From positions 535,301-599,300 of the forward strand of contig VFIW01000016.1 of the NCBI GenBank assembly GCA_006386115.1: a stretch of DNA of 64,000 nt, given 5' to 3'. Below the pieces are notes generated by a model, which had not been told where the DNA came from, did not search any database, and worked only from the letters and a program-made list of their open reading frames with translations. The DNA is from Globisporangium splendens. Taxonomy: Eukaryota; Oomycota; Peronosporomycetes; Pythiales; Pythiaceae. This document shows positions 45,329 to 56,421 of the stretch, piece after piece. Position 1 is the stretch's first letter. Every line of letters starts with the position of its first letter. A program made the position numbers and the translations under genes.

Positions 45329-45716
45329 ATGAGCACGAAAGTCCAGAAGCCGATGACCCAACCCATCAATCTGATGTTCAGATTCCTCCAGAACGTGAGT
45401 CCCATATGTGCATTAAGCGCTGTGTGTGCTCTATTGGCTGCAATCACGCTCATGATGTTCTTCTTGACTCCTTGTTCTGCGTATGTGTTTGTCTTTTGCG
45501 CAACAACAGAAAGCTCGCGTGCAGGTCTGGTTATACGAACAAGTGAACACGCGCATCGAGGGGCGTATTATGGGCTTCGACGAATACATGAACCTGGTGC
45601 TGGACGACGCAGAAGAGCTGGACGTGAAGAACCTGAAGCGTACCCCGTTAGGACGCATTCTGCTCAAGGGCGACACCATCACGCTGATGATGAGCGTCGA
45701 CGGCAAGTCGGCATAA
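45329..45716 (+). CDS. SNRPE: Small nuclear ribonucleoprotein E (SmE)
   Basis: Two exons (45329-45394 and 45510-45716) give 90 residues, close to human SmE (92). Sm motif 1 reads [20 protein letters not shown] with [14 protein letters not shown], and Sm motif 2 reads [16 protein letters not shown]. The N-terminal [20 protein letters not shown] is diagnostic for SmE. SmE is part of the heptameric Sm ring on U1, U2, U4 and U5 snRNAs. It is an intact housekeeping gene nested between two paralogous EGF-like genes. Confidence 0.97.
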
Positions 45717-46017
45717 AGTGGCGGCAAAGGATGATTTTTTCTTTTCTACCTCACCCGCCACCAACCATGGACTGAGTTAAAGCATTCAACAAGATAACGC
45801 ATTTGGTGAGGTCGCTGTGTGTGTGCATGCGCTTATTCTTTTCAAGTCTCTTGATCAAACCAATCAGACAAAAAAAAGCAAAATGCAAGAACGGAAAATA
45901 GTGAATTAAGATCAGCATATTTTGACTTCTCGCTCAGTAAGCACCACAGAGATATCTAGAAAGAAAAATACATGAATTTAAGAATGGGGGTTCGAGGAAC
46001 GCTCACTCGCTTGCAAG
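45717..46017. other. Convergent intergenic region
   Basis: About 0.3 kb between the 3' ends of SNRPE and the second EGF-like gene. It is A+T-rich with an A-tract at about 45871-45880, consistent with transcript ends. No gene was seen. Confidence 0.5.
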
Positions 46018-47217
46018 CTAGAGCGTAAAGTTGGCGATGAAGAGCGCGAAGACGGCCGATACAAAGACAGCGAGCTTGGAAATCTCCGTCGACGTCGCAC
46101 CCGATGGACACGTTGAGCAGTCCTTCGTCGGGCACATGGTGCAGTCTGGGGAGCACAGAGGGCAGAAGCACGCCGAGCTGCCGTTCGCGAGCACTTGGCA
46201 GTTGCCAGTGTAACAGTTCTTGTTGGTGCACGAGTCTTCGGTCGCGCCACACGTCTGGCCAAAGTACCCAGCGTTGCAGACACACGCGCCCGTCGCCGTG
46301 TCACAAGGGTTCCCGTTCTGACAAGCCTGGTCGTTTGTGCACTTGGTGCATCGCTGGCTCGGCTTTCCTTGCTTGCCCTTGTAAGCCTTGCCATCCCAGC
46401 CCTTCTTGCACACACATTCACCGTCGACACAGTCACCACCCATACCGCAGTCCACATCACACTCACCCGACACTTCCTGCTGGCACTTGTCGCCTTGGAA
46501 GCCCTTGTAGCACATGCAGCTACGCTTGCTCATCGTCTGGATACTCTTGTACGTGCAGGTACCGTGGTTGTTGCACTGGGTCTTGGAGCCTGGAGAGCCG
46601 CAGGTCACGACGTCACAGGTCGACGTGTCGTACGCCTTGTTCTCGCAATCCGACACATCAATGCACACAAACTGGCCCGTCACCGTTTTGTTCGCAATCG
46701 TAACAATGGCATACGTGCCCTTGTTTTCGCCCTTGGCAGTCGATCCACTCGCCGCCGAGTCACCAACAGTAGTACCACTCGTGCCGCTCCCGCTTCCACT
46801 GGACGCCAGGCCCGCCATTTCCTCTTCGCTCAGCAAAAAGCGTTCACGACGAGCGCCGCCACTTCCGCTCGTGGAGGATCCTGACGCGCTCGCCGATGAC
46901 TCCAAACTATCCTTCGCCACAAACACGCAGTGCGCATTCAAGTAGCCGACTTCTTCGCTCTGGTACGACGGGCACAGACCTGGTTGGCCGCCGCGGCACG
47001 CAGGTCGGGACTTGGTGTTCGGCGTGCACTTTTTCACGACGTCGCCGTAGTTGTCGACCGAGATACACACGGTGTCTGGGAACTTTCCCGCGCACTCGGC
47101 GTCGGTCTCACAGTAATACTCGGGCACAGTGACCGCCGCCTGGACCGCCGCGGGGCTCGCGACGAGCACCGAGAGCAGCGCCGCCGCGAGGATCGTGAGG
47201 GATCGCGTCGTGAGCAT
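46018..47217 (-). CDS. Secreted EGF-like cysteine-rich protein, probable GPI anchor (copy 2)
   Basis: Single exon, 399 residues, TAG stop. Signal peptide MLTTRSLTILAAALLSVLVA is followed by the same cysteine domain as copy 1 (YYCETDAECAGKFPDTVCI, CRGGQPGLCPSYQS). A Ser/Gly spacer and EGF-like block follow (CNNHGTCTYKSIQT, CMCYKGFQGDKC, CDVDCGMGGDCVDGECVCKK, CNAGYFGQTCG). The end CSTCPSGATSTEIS plus a hydrophobic tail (LAVFVSAVFALFIANFTL) again fits GPI anchoring. The spacer is much more divergent than the cysteine domains, as expected of a linker. It faces copy 1 tail to tail with SNRPE between them. Confidence 0.85.
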   Translation of the reverse strand: MLTTRSLTILAAALLSVLVASPAAVQAAVTVPEYYCETDAECAGKFPDTVCISVDNYGDVVKKCTPNTKSRPACRGGQPGLCPSYQSEEVGYLNAHCVFVAKDSLESSASASGSSTSGSGGARRERFLLSEEEMAGLASSGSGSGTSGTTVGDSAASGSTAKGENKGTYAIVTIANKTVTGQFVCIDVSDCENKAYDTSTCDVVTCGSPGSKTQCNNHGTCTYKSIQTMSKRSCMCYKGFQGDKCQQEVSGECDVDCGMGGDCVDGECVCKKGWDGKAYKGKQGKPSQRCTKCTNDQACQNGNPCDTATGACVCNAGYFGQTCGATEDSCTNKNCYTGNCQVLANGSSACFCPLCSPDCTMCPTKDCSTCPSGATSTEISKLAVFVSAVFALFIANFTL

Positions 47218-48195
47218 TTGGAATCTCTTTAATCAGGGGAGAATGCACTTGGTGGCTTCTCGTTCCTGCCCGCCTACCTGCCTGCCTTTGTCGATAGATT
47301 GCGACTGCAAATGGGAGAATGCCCGCACTCCTTCAAGCGGCGGCAGTGGGTTTTCCCTCAGAAAGGAGCAGGCAGTTCGCAAACCGACTCCCGACCGTAT
47401 CTGCCACGCGCATACTGGACGCAAGTGTAAAATTTCGGCGGCAGTCTTTTTGCTGTTTTTGCTCCCACTTCCAGAAATCCAAAACCGTTTTGCAGCGGAC
47501 TACGTTGACAATAATTCAATAGACGGGTTGCAACCCTTACCCATTCTGGAAAAATCCCAATTGCAGGCGGAGAGGTAAAGACACCTCGCTTGCTTCTTTC
47601 TCAATTTTTCAGGTGAAGGCTGAACCCCTATCCGCAGTAGCTTCCCCTCAAAGAAAAGGAAAGGAAGGCGCAGCGCTTTTGCTGCCCCACAATGAATGAC
47701 CAACAACAGCAAAACACCAGGCATGAAGCCATGTATCATAGAGCAGCGCTCGTGCAGCAATGCGAGCACCCCTCATCAACCCAACTGCATAATAACATTG
47801 GCGTTTGGGTGCAAATGAGCATCGCGATGGCGTATTTACTTTTTTTTTGATTTTTTTGATTTTTCGGGTGTGTTTGGCTGAGGACATCACGTGAATGACG
47901 TCGAGCGAGAGGGCATTTTGATAGAAATTTTGTATACTGATCGTTTGTGCAGGTGGTTCAAGTCGGCTGTGACAGATCTCATCAACCAGACAGTCTGGCG
48001 ACAAGGTGACACCGAGTGGATCACTGACTCTTCTGCGTTTCAAGTGGTACACTGTACCTCAATGAAACACTTTCCACCAATCATACTGCACATCGTGACT
48101 GTAACGATTTAATTGGCTGAAATGGCGCAACCCAATCATTTTTGGCAGTGATGCTCCATTTTGGAGAAGAGTGACGACAGCGAATTGACGCAGCA
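47218..48195. other. Intergenic, about 1 kb, no gene recognised
   Basis: Divergent gap between EGF-like copy 2 and CCDC25. A T-tract lies at about 47838-47865. Small ORFs on both strands carry no family motif. It should hold both promoters, but none could be placed. Confidence 0.5.
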
Positions 48196-48284
48196 ATGGT
48201 GTTCTACTTCACGTCTTCCGGTGAGCTTCATGTATGCAAGCTGACACAGCAGACGACAACAGTGCGTCACGCATGTTGACTCGA

Positions 48285-48320
<36 letters not shown>

Positions 48321-49526
48321 TTTGTCGCGTGGCATTTGCACGTGCTGTTCAGAGGGTCACACCATTTACATGGGCAAAGACAAGTTTGAGAATGAAGACT
48401 TGATCCGCTATGGTTTCCTCGAAGATATCTGGTACGAGGTTGCGTATTGCTCTCTTTGTTTGTGCGCAAGTGCATTCGTTGGTGGTCACCAACGAGAGTG
48501 GTTTACACTGTTGTTGTGCGTCTGAAGGTTCCACGTTGACGACCTGTCCTCGGCACACGTCTACCTCCGATTGCCAATGGTAGACCCATGCGGATGCGTG
48601 TGTGCAGCAATGCAAGCTCATCGTCTCAATCTTCAATATCTGTGCATATCTAATGGCAGGGCAAATCGGCGCTGGGCGATATCTCTGAGACGTGTCTGGA
48701 AGAATGCGCACAGCTTGTGAAGGTTTGCTGCTTGGTTTGATTTTGTCATGACCCACACAACGGAATTGCTGAGCAATCTGTTGATCGTATGCGTAGGAAA
48801 ACTCGATCGAAGGCTCCAAGAAGAAAAGCGTCAATGTGGTATGGCCCATATCACTTGTCTACACTTTGCAGAGCACGCATTCAACATCGATTCAATTTTG
48901 TGGTGTAGGTGTACACCAAGTGGCGCAACTTGAAGAAAACGCAGTCGATGGAAGTTGGTCAAGTCGGCTTCAACCACCCTGAGAGAGTAAGTCCAAGCAA
49001 ACTATAAAAGAGTAGCTTGGTCCTGGCCTTTAACTGTGCAATCGTTTGTATTTTGAAAGGTGCGCACGTATGCTGTCGCTGAGAAGGACCGTGATATCTT
49101 GAAAGCCCTCAACAAGACCAAGCTGGAGAAGTACCCAGACCTGGAAGGTATGGCATCGCTCTGTGCATGCTTGTTTTTCGATAGAAGTAATCGCTGACGC
49201 CTCTGCACAATCAAAAACAGAGGAAAGACGGAAACGGGAGCTTTTGTACAAGGCCGAACGCAAGAAGCAGCGTCAGCAGGTGGAACTCGCGGAAAAGAAA
49301 GCCAGGGAAGAGTACAAGCAGCAAAAGGAGCTTCGCAGCTACTCGTACGTGGTGCCTACTCTCTCTCTCTCTAGTGTCGACTTTGGGCGAATACATGTGA
49401 TCTAACGTGTGGATCTTGGTGGTTTACAGCTCTCTGATGTCACGCGACAAGATCGAATCTGGCAACAAAGTGGTCGCGTCTGCGGACCTTAGCAGCGTCA
49501 ACGAGTATGAAGAGGATTTCATGTAA
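48196..49526 (+). CDS. CCDC25: CCDC25 homologue (NFACT-R/DUF814 domain)
   Basis: Nine small exons (48196-48220, 48353-48431, 48528-48579, 48660-48722, 48797-48835, 48909-48986, 49060-49147, 49221-49344, 49430-49526) join in phase into 214 residues; human CCDC25 has 208. Markers are [64 protein letters not shown], a Lys/Glu coiled coil ([20 protein letters not shown]) and the ending ELRSYSSLMS...EEDFM. The NFACT-R domain is shared with ribosome quality-control factor NEMF; animal CCDC25 binds extracellular DNA. Protist function is unknown. The mean exon is about 72 bases, far denser in introns than its neighbours. Confidence 0.92.
48288..48319 (+). repeat. (GT)n microsatellite in CCDC25 intron 1
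   Basis: An uninterrupted run of about 15 GT units lies inside the first intron. Confidence 0.85.
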
Positions 49527-49691
49527 TTCGTCTTCAGTATTGCAATTCCTTGTGCAGCTTCCACCTTGTTGTCTTTCGGTCAACTCGCAGACACACATGC
49601 AGAAAAAGCGCAATGCGTGAGCCTGGTGCATGCCATTTGCGCTCATTCAAACTCAGCCTATCATGTCACTATTTTGTAGAGTGTCACTACC

Positions 49692-52255
49692 ATGAAGGGC
49701 GCTCTAAAAGGCGAGAAACAGGAACTTGTCCAATTGACCATTGGCATCATGCAGCCACCAGCAACGAATGGATCGACAGCTGCTGCGCTCAATGACGACG
49801 CAATGGAGCAGAAGATCCAGCAGTGTCTGAACACGCTCAAGGGCAAGCGCGACGAGCACAAGTTCGCGGGACTGCTCATGGTCACGAAACTCAACGAGCT
49901 GCCCTGGGAGCGGCTGCAGCAAGTGCGACAGCAGGTGGTGGCCACCGTCGGTGTCAAGTTCTTCCTGCGCTTGCTGCACACGAAAGGCACTGAAGGCGAC
50001 GCGCTCTCGCCCTTCCAGACGCTGGGTCTTAACCTCATAGCGAGGTATGTGGAGTGCGTACATTATGGTGGGTATGTTTTCGAATATTAACGGCTTTATC
50101 CTGGTCATCTGTGTATATTCTGCAGCTTTTGCACGGATGCTGCTATTGCTGAGCAGTTCGCTGATGAAAACCTCGTGCGCTTTTTGTTGGGTCAGCTGGA
50201 TACTGCTCCGCCGTTGGCGCATCATATTCAGGAGGATTGCGTTCGCATTCTCAATGGCGTCATCGGCACAGCGAAAGGAAATCAAGTATGTACCATAAAG
50301 CTGGCGATGACGGTCCTGGAAGTGTGTGGACAACTCCCTCATTCAATTGTGCTTTGAAATGCTTGTAGCTGTTTCTGAACGAAAGCATTCTGACACGAGT
50401 ATGTGATACAATTCAAACGTTCACAACTGCGGCCATTGATGACAGAAATGCGGACGAAGAAACGAAAAGCGCCAACAAACCTACGTTGACAGAAGTTGCG
50501 GTTATCGAAGCGATGTGGTTGCTTGTCGAGAAACTCAGTCGCTCTTCCGACTTTTGGAACAAGATTACAAGCGACAGCCTCGCGTTCCTCTCGACAAGTT
50601 TAGCACACACGACCGGCAAAGTGGCGCTTTCTGTGCTGGCGGTGTGGAACAATTACTTGGCATTGGTGGACGACGGGAGTCTTTTATTTACACTACAGAC
50701 GACAGAATTGGATGCGCTTCGTGCGGGCGTCTACCAGTTTCTGCGCACCAAGTGGCCACATCAGGAGCGGGACGAGTGCCTCAAGTTCATATATCGCCTC
50801 ATGAAACACACAGGGACGTCCTGGATGGTAGCAGCGGGCACGCCAAGTTACCATCAACAGCAGGATGTCTCGTGTGGGAAGTTTATGCTGTTCATCCTAA
50901 AGTTGACGTCCATTGAGGTACGAAACTAATTGATATATCGCTTAATGCTCTCCCTGATGCTAATCTGGTGTTTGTGTGTATAGATCAAGCTCATGCTTGA
51001 CGACGTGGAGCTTACGTTGGTTCAAATGGAGGAGAAAAAACTGGAGCAAGTGGAAGAAAGCGAGCGTCAGGCACGAGAAGTCCAGCGGGTGCTGCATGTG
51101 CTCCCAGTTTGCTACGGAATCGTCGAGATGATCATCGACGCATTGGTTGCGAGCGTCGAGAGCGAGGACGGCGACGACGACGAGAGCGGCAATGCTGGCA
51201 TGCTTCCGTACGAGATCCTGCTGGAGATGAAGCAGTCATTTGGTCAAGTGTTTGGAGTCATCCTGGAATGTTTGACGCTGGCTCGCGAGTACATGAAGAC
51301 GCACCGATACCGCGAGCTGCTCGAGCGTTCTGACGACTCAGTGTATCAGTTGGATGCCGTCGTGTACGCGAGCGTCCGTGTGGTCAGTGCGTGGATCGCA
51401 GAAGATTCCGACTCGTGCATGGACCAGTTAGTGGATTTGGTGCCATTCCTGGTCGTCTACGAACCGTTAACACAAGCACCGGTAACTCCGTCTGGTTCCA
51501 CTGTGGCGACTGGCGCGAATGAAGGAAGCGACGTGGATTCAGACGACGAACTGGACTCGGACGATGAAGTCGAGAGTCCAGGGAGTGAGAGCATGGTGCA
51601 ACTTGGTGAAAGTACTAATATCGACCAGCTGCACTTCCTGCTACCTGGACTTTTGCAGATCAGTGCGACGCGCGAAGGCGCCATGGCGATGTCGCAGGAT
51701 CTCGCTGTGCTGCGTCGTCTGCTGCGCTTCTGCTGCTCGCTATGTGCGAGTATCTCGGATGGCGCGAACGAACAAGTGGTGAGTCTCCCGACGCTGACAC
51801 TGGCGTTGGGCATGCTCGTCAATCTGCTGCTGGTCTTCAACGAGGATGAAGAGCAGCAAGTCGTTATGGCAAACAGCAAAGGTCGCCTCCCAAATGCGTC
51901 GGAATGGTTCCGCGCACTGTCGTTCCTGCTGCCTCTGGCATGTGCGAGTGGCTCGGATGTCGTGAGTGACAATGCGCTGAGTATGGAAGACCGAGGAGAA
52001 GACGATCGATACGTCATGCTGCTCCACGTCGTGTGCGCCGTGCTGCTCATCGCGAGCCACTCAGACAAGAATTCGAAACGAGAAGCTTCAACTAACAAGA
52101 ACGGTGTCACAAAGTTGGTTGCGCCGTTCAATGCCGTTGTCTCGTGGCTCGCGAGCCATCCGCCCGACGCCACCAGCGAGTCGTCCATGGACCTCTTCGA
52201 ACTCGTGCGGATCCTGGCCATGCGAACAACCTTGACGCCCCAAATGCTGCTTTAA
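49692..52255 (+). CDS. NCDN: Neurochondrin family protein
   Basis: Four exons (49692-50044, 50126-50285, 50369-50917, 50984-52255) give 777 residues. The opening repeats the neurochondrin pattern: KIQQCLNTLKGKRDEHKFAG, LLMVTKLNELPWERLQQVRQ, VGVKFFLRLLHT, PFQTLGLNLIASFCTD and HHIQEDCVRILNGVIGTAK. The remainder is helical (armadillo-like) with an acidic loop (about 51530-51590, SDVDSDDELDSDDEVESPG) and ends ILAMRTTLTPQMLL. Neurochondrin is a conserved eukaryotic protein linked in animals to neurite signalling and SMN; its role in oomycetes is unknown. It starts 166 bp after CCDC25. The frame is intact. Confidence 0.85.
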
Positions 52256-52458
52256 ATCTGAAGATAATGGAGCCATTTGTGATGTGAAGAGCTACAATTA
52301 CAATTATTACTGTCCTGTTAAGTTGAGAATTCCTATGTGTGTGTGTGTGTCTAGAATAAAAAAATGGGCCTGCGTTCTAAATTCCTCCACTAGAACAAGT
52401 GAAGCTTCAAATAGCAGAGTGTCCTATCGGTCTCTAACATTGGGTCTGAGGATCGACC

Positions 52459-53253
52459 TCATACGGACGTCGAGATGTCCTGCTCCTCGACCGAGTCGCT
52501 CAGCCGCGCACGTTTGTGTGTGACCTGGGCGCCGTCTTCCTCGCGGCATCGTCGGCGCGCCGAGTTGCGCTGCAGCACGGGGACCACAGGCTCCGTGATG
52601 CACGGCAGCGTCGCCGACAGCTCAGCGCCGCGCTGCAGGACGCTGGCGTTCATCACGGGTGCGTCTGCGTGCAGGAGCGGCAAGTCAGCTGGGATTGGAC
52701 TAGAACTATTGATCGACGGCATCTGGCTCACGCTTGACGCTGTTGCCGGATCAACTGGCGCATTGCGGCGCACGCGCGCGTTCACGATCGCGCGGATGAT
52801 CTGGTTGCCCGCGGGCAGCTCAAGCAACTCGGCCGTGGGCATGCGCGCCTGGGACTGCTGCAGGATGATGGTCGTGTTGATCGCGTAGACGCTGTAGTTG
52901 GTGTACGCGTCTGTGGGCAGCTGGTGGCGGCACGTGGGGCACGTGCTGTGCATCTTGAGCCACGGCTCGATGCAGTGCTCGTGGAACTGGTGGCGGCACG
53001 GCAGCTCCACGCACTGGCCGCGCATCGCCTCCATGCACACCACGCAGCTACTGGAGGAGTCACAGGCGACGAGCCTCTGCTTGAGTGCCTCGATCACGTG
53101 CACGGCGGCGGGCGAGACGCTGTTGAGCTGCGGCATGATGTAGCGGATGATGCTCTGCACCCAGCGCGGGCTCTTGAACAGCCGCAGCGCGTCCTTGATC
53201 TGCGAGTTGGGCGGCGCCGCGTAGCGCACGTTCACGCGAATCGCCAGGTCCAT
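52459..53253 (-). CDS. RING-H2 E3 ubiquitin ligase
   Basis: Single exon, 264 residues. The RING-H2 finger at about residues 70-112 reads CVVCMEAMRGQCVELPCRHQ then FHEHCIEPWLKMHSTCPTCR, with Cys-His spacing C-x2-C...C-x-H-x2-H-x2-C...C-x2-C. Upstream is a short helical region (LRLFKSPRWVQSIIRYIMPQ). The C-terminal half is Pro/Ser-rich and ends basic (RRRCREEDGAQVTHKRARL). No membrane segment is seen, so it is probably a soluble E3; substrate unknown. It is convergent with neurochondrin. Confidence 0.88.
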   Translation of the reverse strand: MDLAIRVNVRYAAPPNSQIKDALRLFKSPRWVQSIIRYIMPQLNSVSPAAVHVIEALKQRLVACDSSSSCVVCMEAMRGQCVELPCRHQFHEHCIEPWLKMHSTCPTCRHQLPTDAYTNYSVYAINTTIILQQSQARMPTAELLELPAGNQIIRAIVNARVRRNAPVDPATASSVSQMPSINSSSPIPADLPLLHADAPVMNASVLQRGAELSATLPCITEPVVPVLQRNSARRRCREEDGAQVTHKRARLSDSVEEQDISTSV

Positions 53254-56200
53254 GCTGTCTTCGGTATAATAAACACGGGTGGGGGGTCTGCTTGTCGGGT
53301 TGGCGGCAAATTGTCGAATGTCAGTCGTTTATACACTGGAATGTGCGCGCGTACTGTATCCGCCGGTACGTATGATGGTCGCTCCCGCTTTCTTTTTCCT
53401 CTTTATTTGATGATGCCCTCGAGGTCGTATATGGAAGAAAGAAGAGCCTTGCAGGAGTGATGGTCGCGCGCTTCTCTCTCTCTCTTTCTCTCTCTTGATT
53501 CCCCTTCTTGAAGCTCTTTTGCTGCTGAATATGCTGCGGGCTTGTATTTATCAGGAGTTGTTGTCGTATTGAGCCAACGTGCGTGGGCGTTGGCGTGCGT
53601 ATTGGCGTATGCGGGCGTCTTCTTCTTTAGAAATGAGGCGCGCGCTGGAGATCGGTTGCTCACGTCGTGCGCCGGTTTTGCTTCTTTTCTTGGGCGAGCT
53701 TTCGGTTTGGAGTTTTTATATAACGAGCGTCGGAATTAGCCCCGCCTGGATCAGTCGAATATTAATATCCGGCGCAGTGGCTCGGTATATCTGCGAGAGT
53801 GCGAGTTGGAGAATGAGATGCCGAGGCGCTGGATCGGATTGGATGCAGCTCGCAGCGCAGTCTCTCGCGCCGTGAACATGAGCGATGATGGCTCGCACAA
53901 CGCGCTGTTTTCAGTGTTTGTGCTATCAGGAGTGGTAGGGGTTTTAGTTGGTATTTTCGTTTACGTCGTGGGATGATTGCACCACAATCAAAGGGAATAA
54001 AGAGAGGGAAGGGAGAATGAATAAAGAGGACCGAAAAAAAACAAAACAAAACAGAATTCAAACGAGACGAGGAGGTCGGTGAGACTCATTCAAAACAAAC
54101 TGAGATATTGCGACTGCGGAGATGTTTACAAACTCGGATTCGTACACTGAGATACGACTGTGTGCGATTATCGAACAAATCCGTTTACTATTGTTGTTCG
54201 CGCAGGACTGCGAAAAGTATTTAGCAACGATATGGAGTATCCAGCGATTTTTTTCTTGCAAGTGTTTCATTTTCGCTTTTTGTGTTTGTTTTTTCTCTCA
54301 CTCTCTCTCTCTCTCTCATTAGAGGCCATGCAGTTCTGGTGCTCAGCTGCGCGAGCGTCGAGAGCGGGTCCTTATTCCTTGTCCCCATTTCTGGTTCTCA
54401 TTTCATAAAGAAATATAGAAAGAAAAAGCGAATTCACGACCACATGCGAGGCGCAAAGCACGGCGGAGCACTCCTTCAGGATAGGCAACAGCGAATAGAG
54501 AGCCATTTTCATCTTCATATATGTGCGCACATGGCAAATCTTCTTTAATGGCGAAAATCACAAGCGTCCACGCAAGTGGATATACAGCGCACAACGAAAG
54601 AAAAAATGAATAAAATAAAGAAAAGCGTGTGGAGTCGAATCGAGCAAGAAAGTTAAAGAGAGACTGTCACATCGCCCTTTTCTGAGAATGCGGATGCCGT
54701 AATCTGCAGAAGCGGCCAGATGGCGGTTGACACTCGCGGGGATAAGGACACGAGACCGACGAAATGCGCAGCCATCTGGAGCTCACAAGGCGCTCAATGT
54801 GCATTGTGCGCCTCGATTCAGAATTTTTGTCAAATAAACGTGTCGACAATTAGGTTTTTGACGTAAGCAACTTTGCCTAATGCTTTCTCGTCATCTATCC
54901 GGACGCCGTTGATGTGCATGTGCGAAAACGTGGAAAGAAAAAGAATTATGGAGTGCCGATCAGCTCATACAAACCCCAAGACAGTTGGCCAAACAAAGCG
55001 AAGCCACAAAAGTGATCGTCCGGCCCGTAATCACTGTGCAGGTGAGTGACCTGTCTGCGACACTCGCGGTGTAAGCAACGTGTCGACGCGATCGGTCGCT
55101 TGGTTGATGCGATACAGAATGTGAAATGTGGGCAGCGCGTCAGATGGGTGCATAATGATCTGCATATATTCTGTGTGGATCCGCGCGAATGTGGACAGAC
55201 ATGGAAGGAAATACGACATCGCAATGCATTTGTGGAGTCTTGTGTATGTATTTATCTGAACGGAGCACGCGTGCGGTGCCAACACTTGCTGCTGTACTTT
55301 ACATAAGCGGATCTTGCAACGTGGTGGCATATTGTCCTATTCACATCCAAGAGCCTACATTTTCTGGTTTGTCGGTTTTGGTTGAGTTTTTTTCTTTTCT
55401 TTCTCTCTGCGACTGCAACGGGATATGACCAGAGGGTCTCCGTTAGTAAACAACCCGCATGGAGCGTACACTGACAGTATCGTATTCACTTTTCTACTGG
55501 AGAGTGTATCCAACACGGACGCAGCGGCAATCGATGGAAAGAAATCGCTGAGCTTTTTTCATTTGGGCTGCTGCAATAATTCGGACTCAGCACGTGATTG
55601 CACGCACGCATTTTCACATTGTTGTACTTGGCGCGTACCTTTCTGTCAACGCAGTATGGCGTATTGTCCAACGCAAATGCAAAGCCTCGAGCGATTTCTC
55701 TGTCTTTCTTTCTCTGGTGCGTCCATTCGATGGAAAACTGCTTCAATGAGAACATGGCCATATCTCTGTCAGTGAACAACCCGACGGGACAGGACAGCGT
55801 ATGCTGACGAAACCTTTACCGCTTCAACTGTGTATCCTCCAATATGGCCAGCAGAGAGAGAACGACTCGATGGAACCATTATTTTCTTTCATCTGATTCC
55901 TGGTTCTGGACGCAAGCACGCGCTCTCTGTTTCTGCACTTTACGAGATTCTCGGCATATCTTCCAACGCACTGACCTATTGTCGTACCACTTGATGTTTC
56001 GGCGTTGACGATTTCTGGTTTGGCAGTTAGCTTGTTGCTGTTGTTTTCTGCAATGCGTTTCGTCCGATCAGCAGCTTCAACCAGATACGAGCCGGTCTCA
56101 GTCAAAACAAGAACCACTGGCCAGCATTTGCCTGATGCACACAATAGGGACTCACTGTATCCACTTGTATTCAGCAGCGACGGTTTCCTCCCATCAGTCA

Positions 56201-56421
56201 GGAAAGATACGCGCTCCATACAGTAGGCAGGCGTACAGTACAAGACGAAGAGCTCATTTATTAGTCCACTGATGCGTCTGCTCGTGGGGAACTGATCAAG
56301 TTCTTATGTCCCAAGTCGCAGCTCTGCTCAGCAATGATATCGGTGCCACACCGTCAAAATGAGAAACACCTCACTCTCAGCAGTGTTAATGAGACTCAGG
56401 AATTCTTAAACTGTATGTAGA
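53254..56421. other. Gene-poor 3.2-kb stretch with weak minus-strand coding traces
   Basis: This is the longest region without a confident gene. It has (TC)n runs near 53472-53496 and 54296-54319 and an A-rich tract near 54035. On the minus strand, 54946-56243 shows coding-like pieces broken by stops and frame changes (for example ARGFAFALDNTPYCVDRKV near 55690, MHPSDALPTFHILYRINQ near 55140, DYGPDDHFCGFALFGQLSWG near 55000). The pieces could not be joined or assigned to a family. They may be a decayed gene. Confidence 0.4.

Noticed and set aside
47648..48052. Minus-strand ORF in the EGF/CCDC25 gap
   Set aside because: No domain, and it runs through poly-T/A tracts; looks like chance.
48288..48319. 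GT repeats as part of an array or origin
   Set aside because: Simple dinucleotide microsatellites without spacers, scattered through introns and intergenic DNA.
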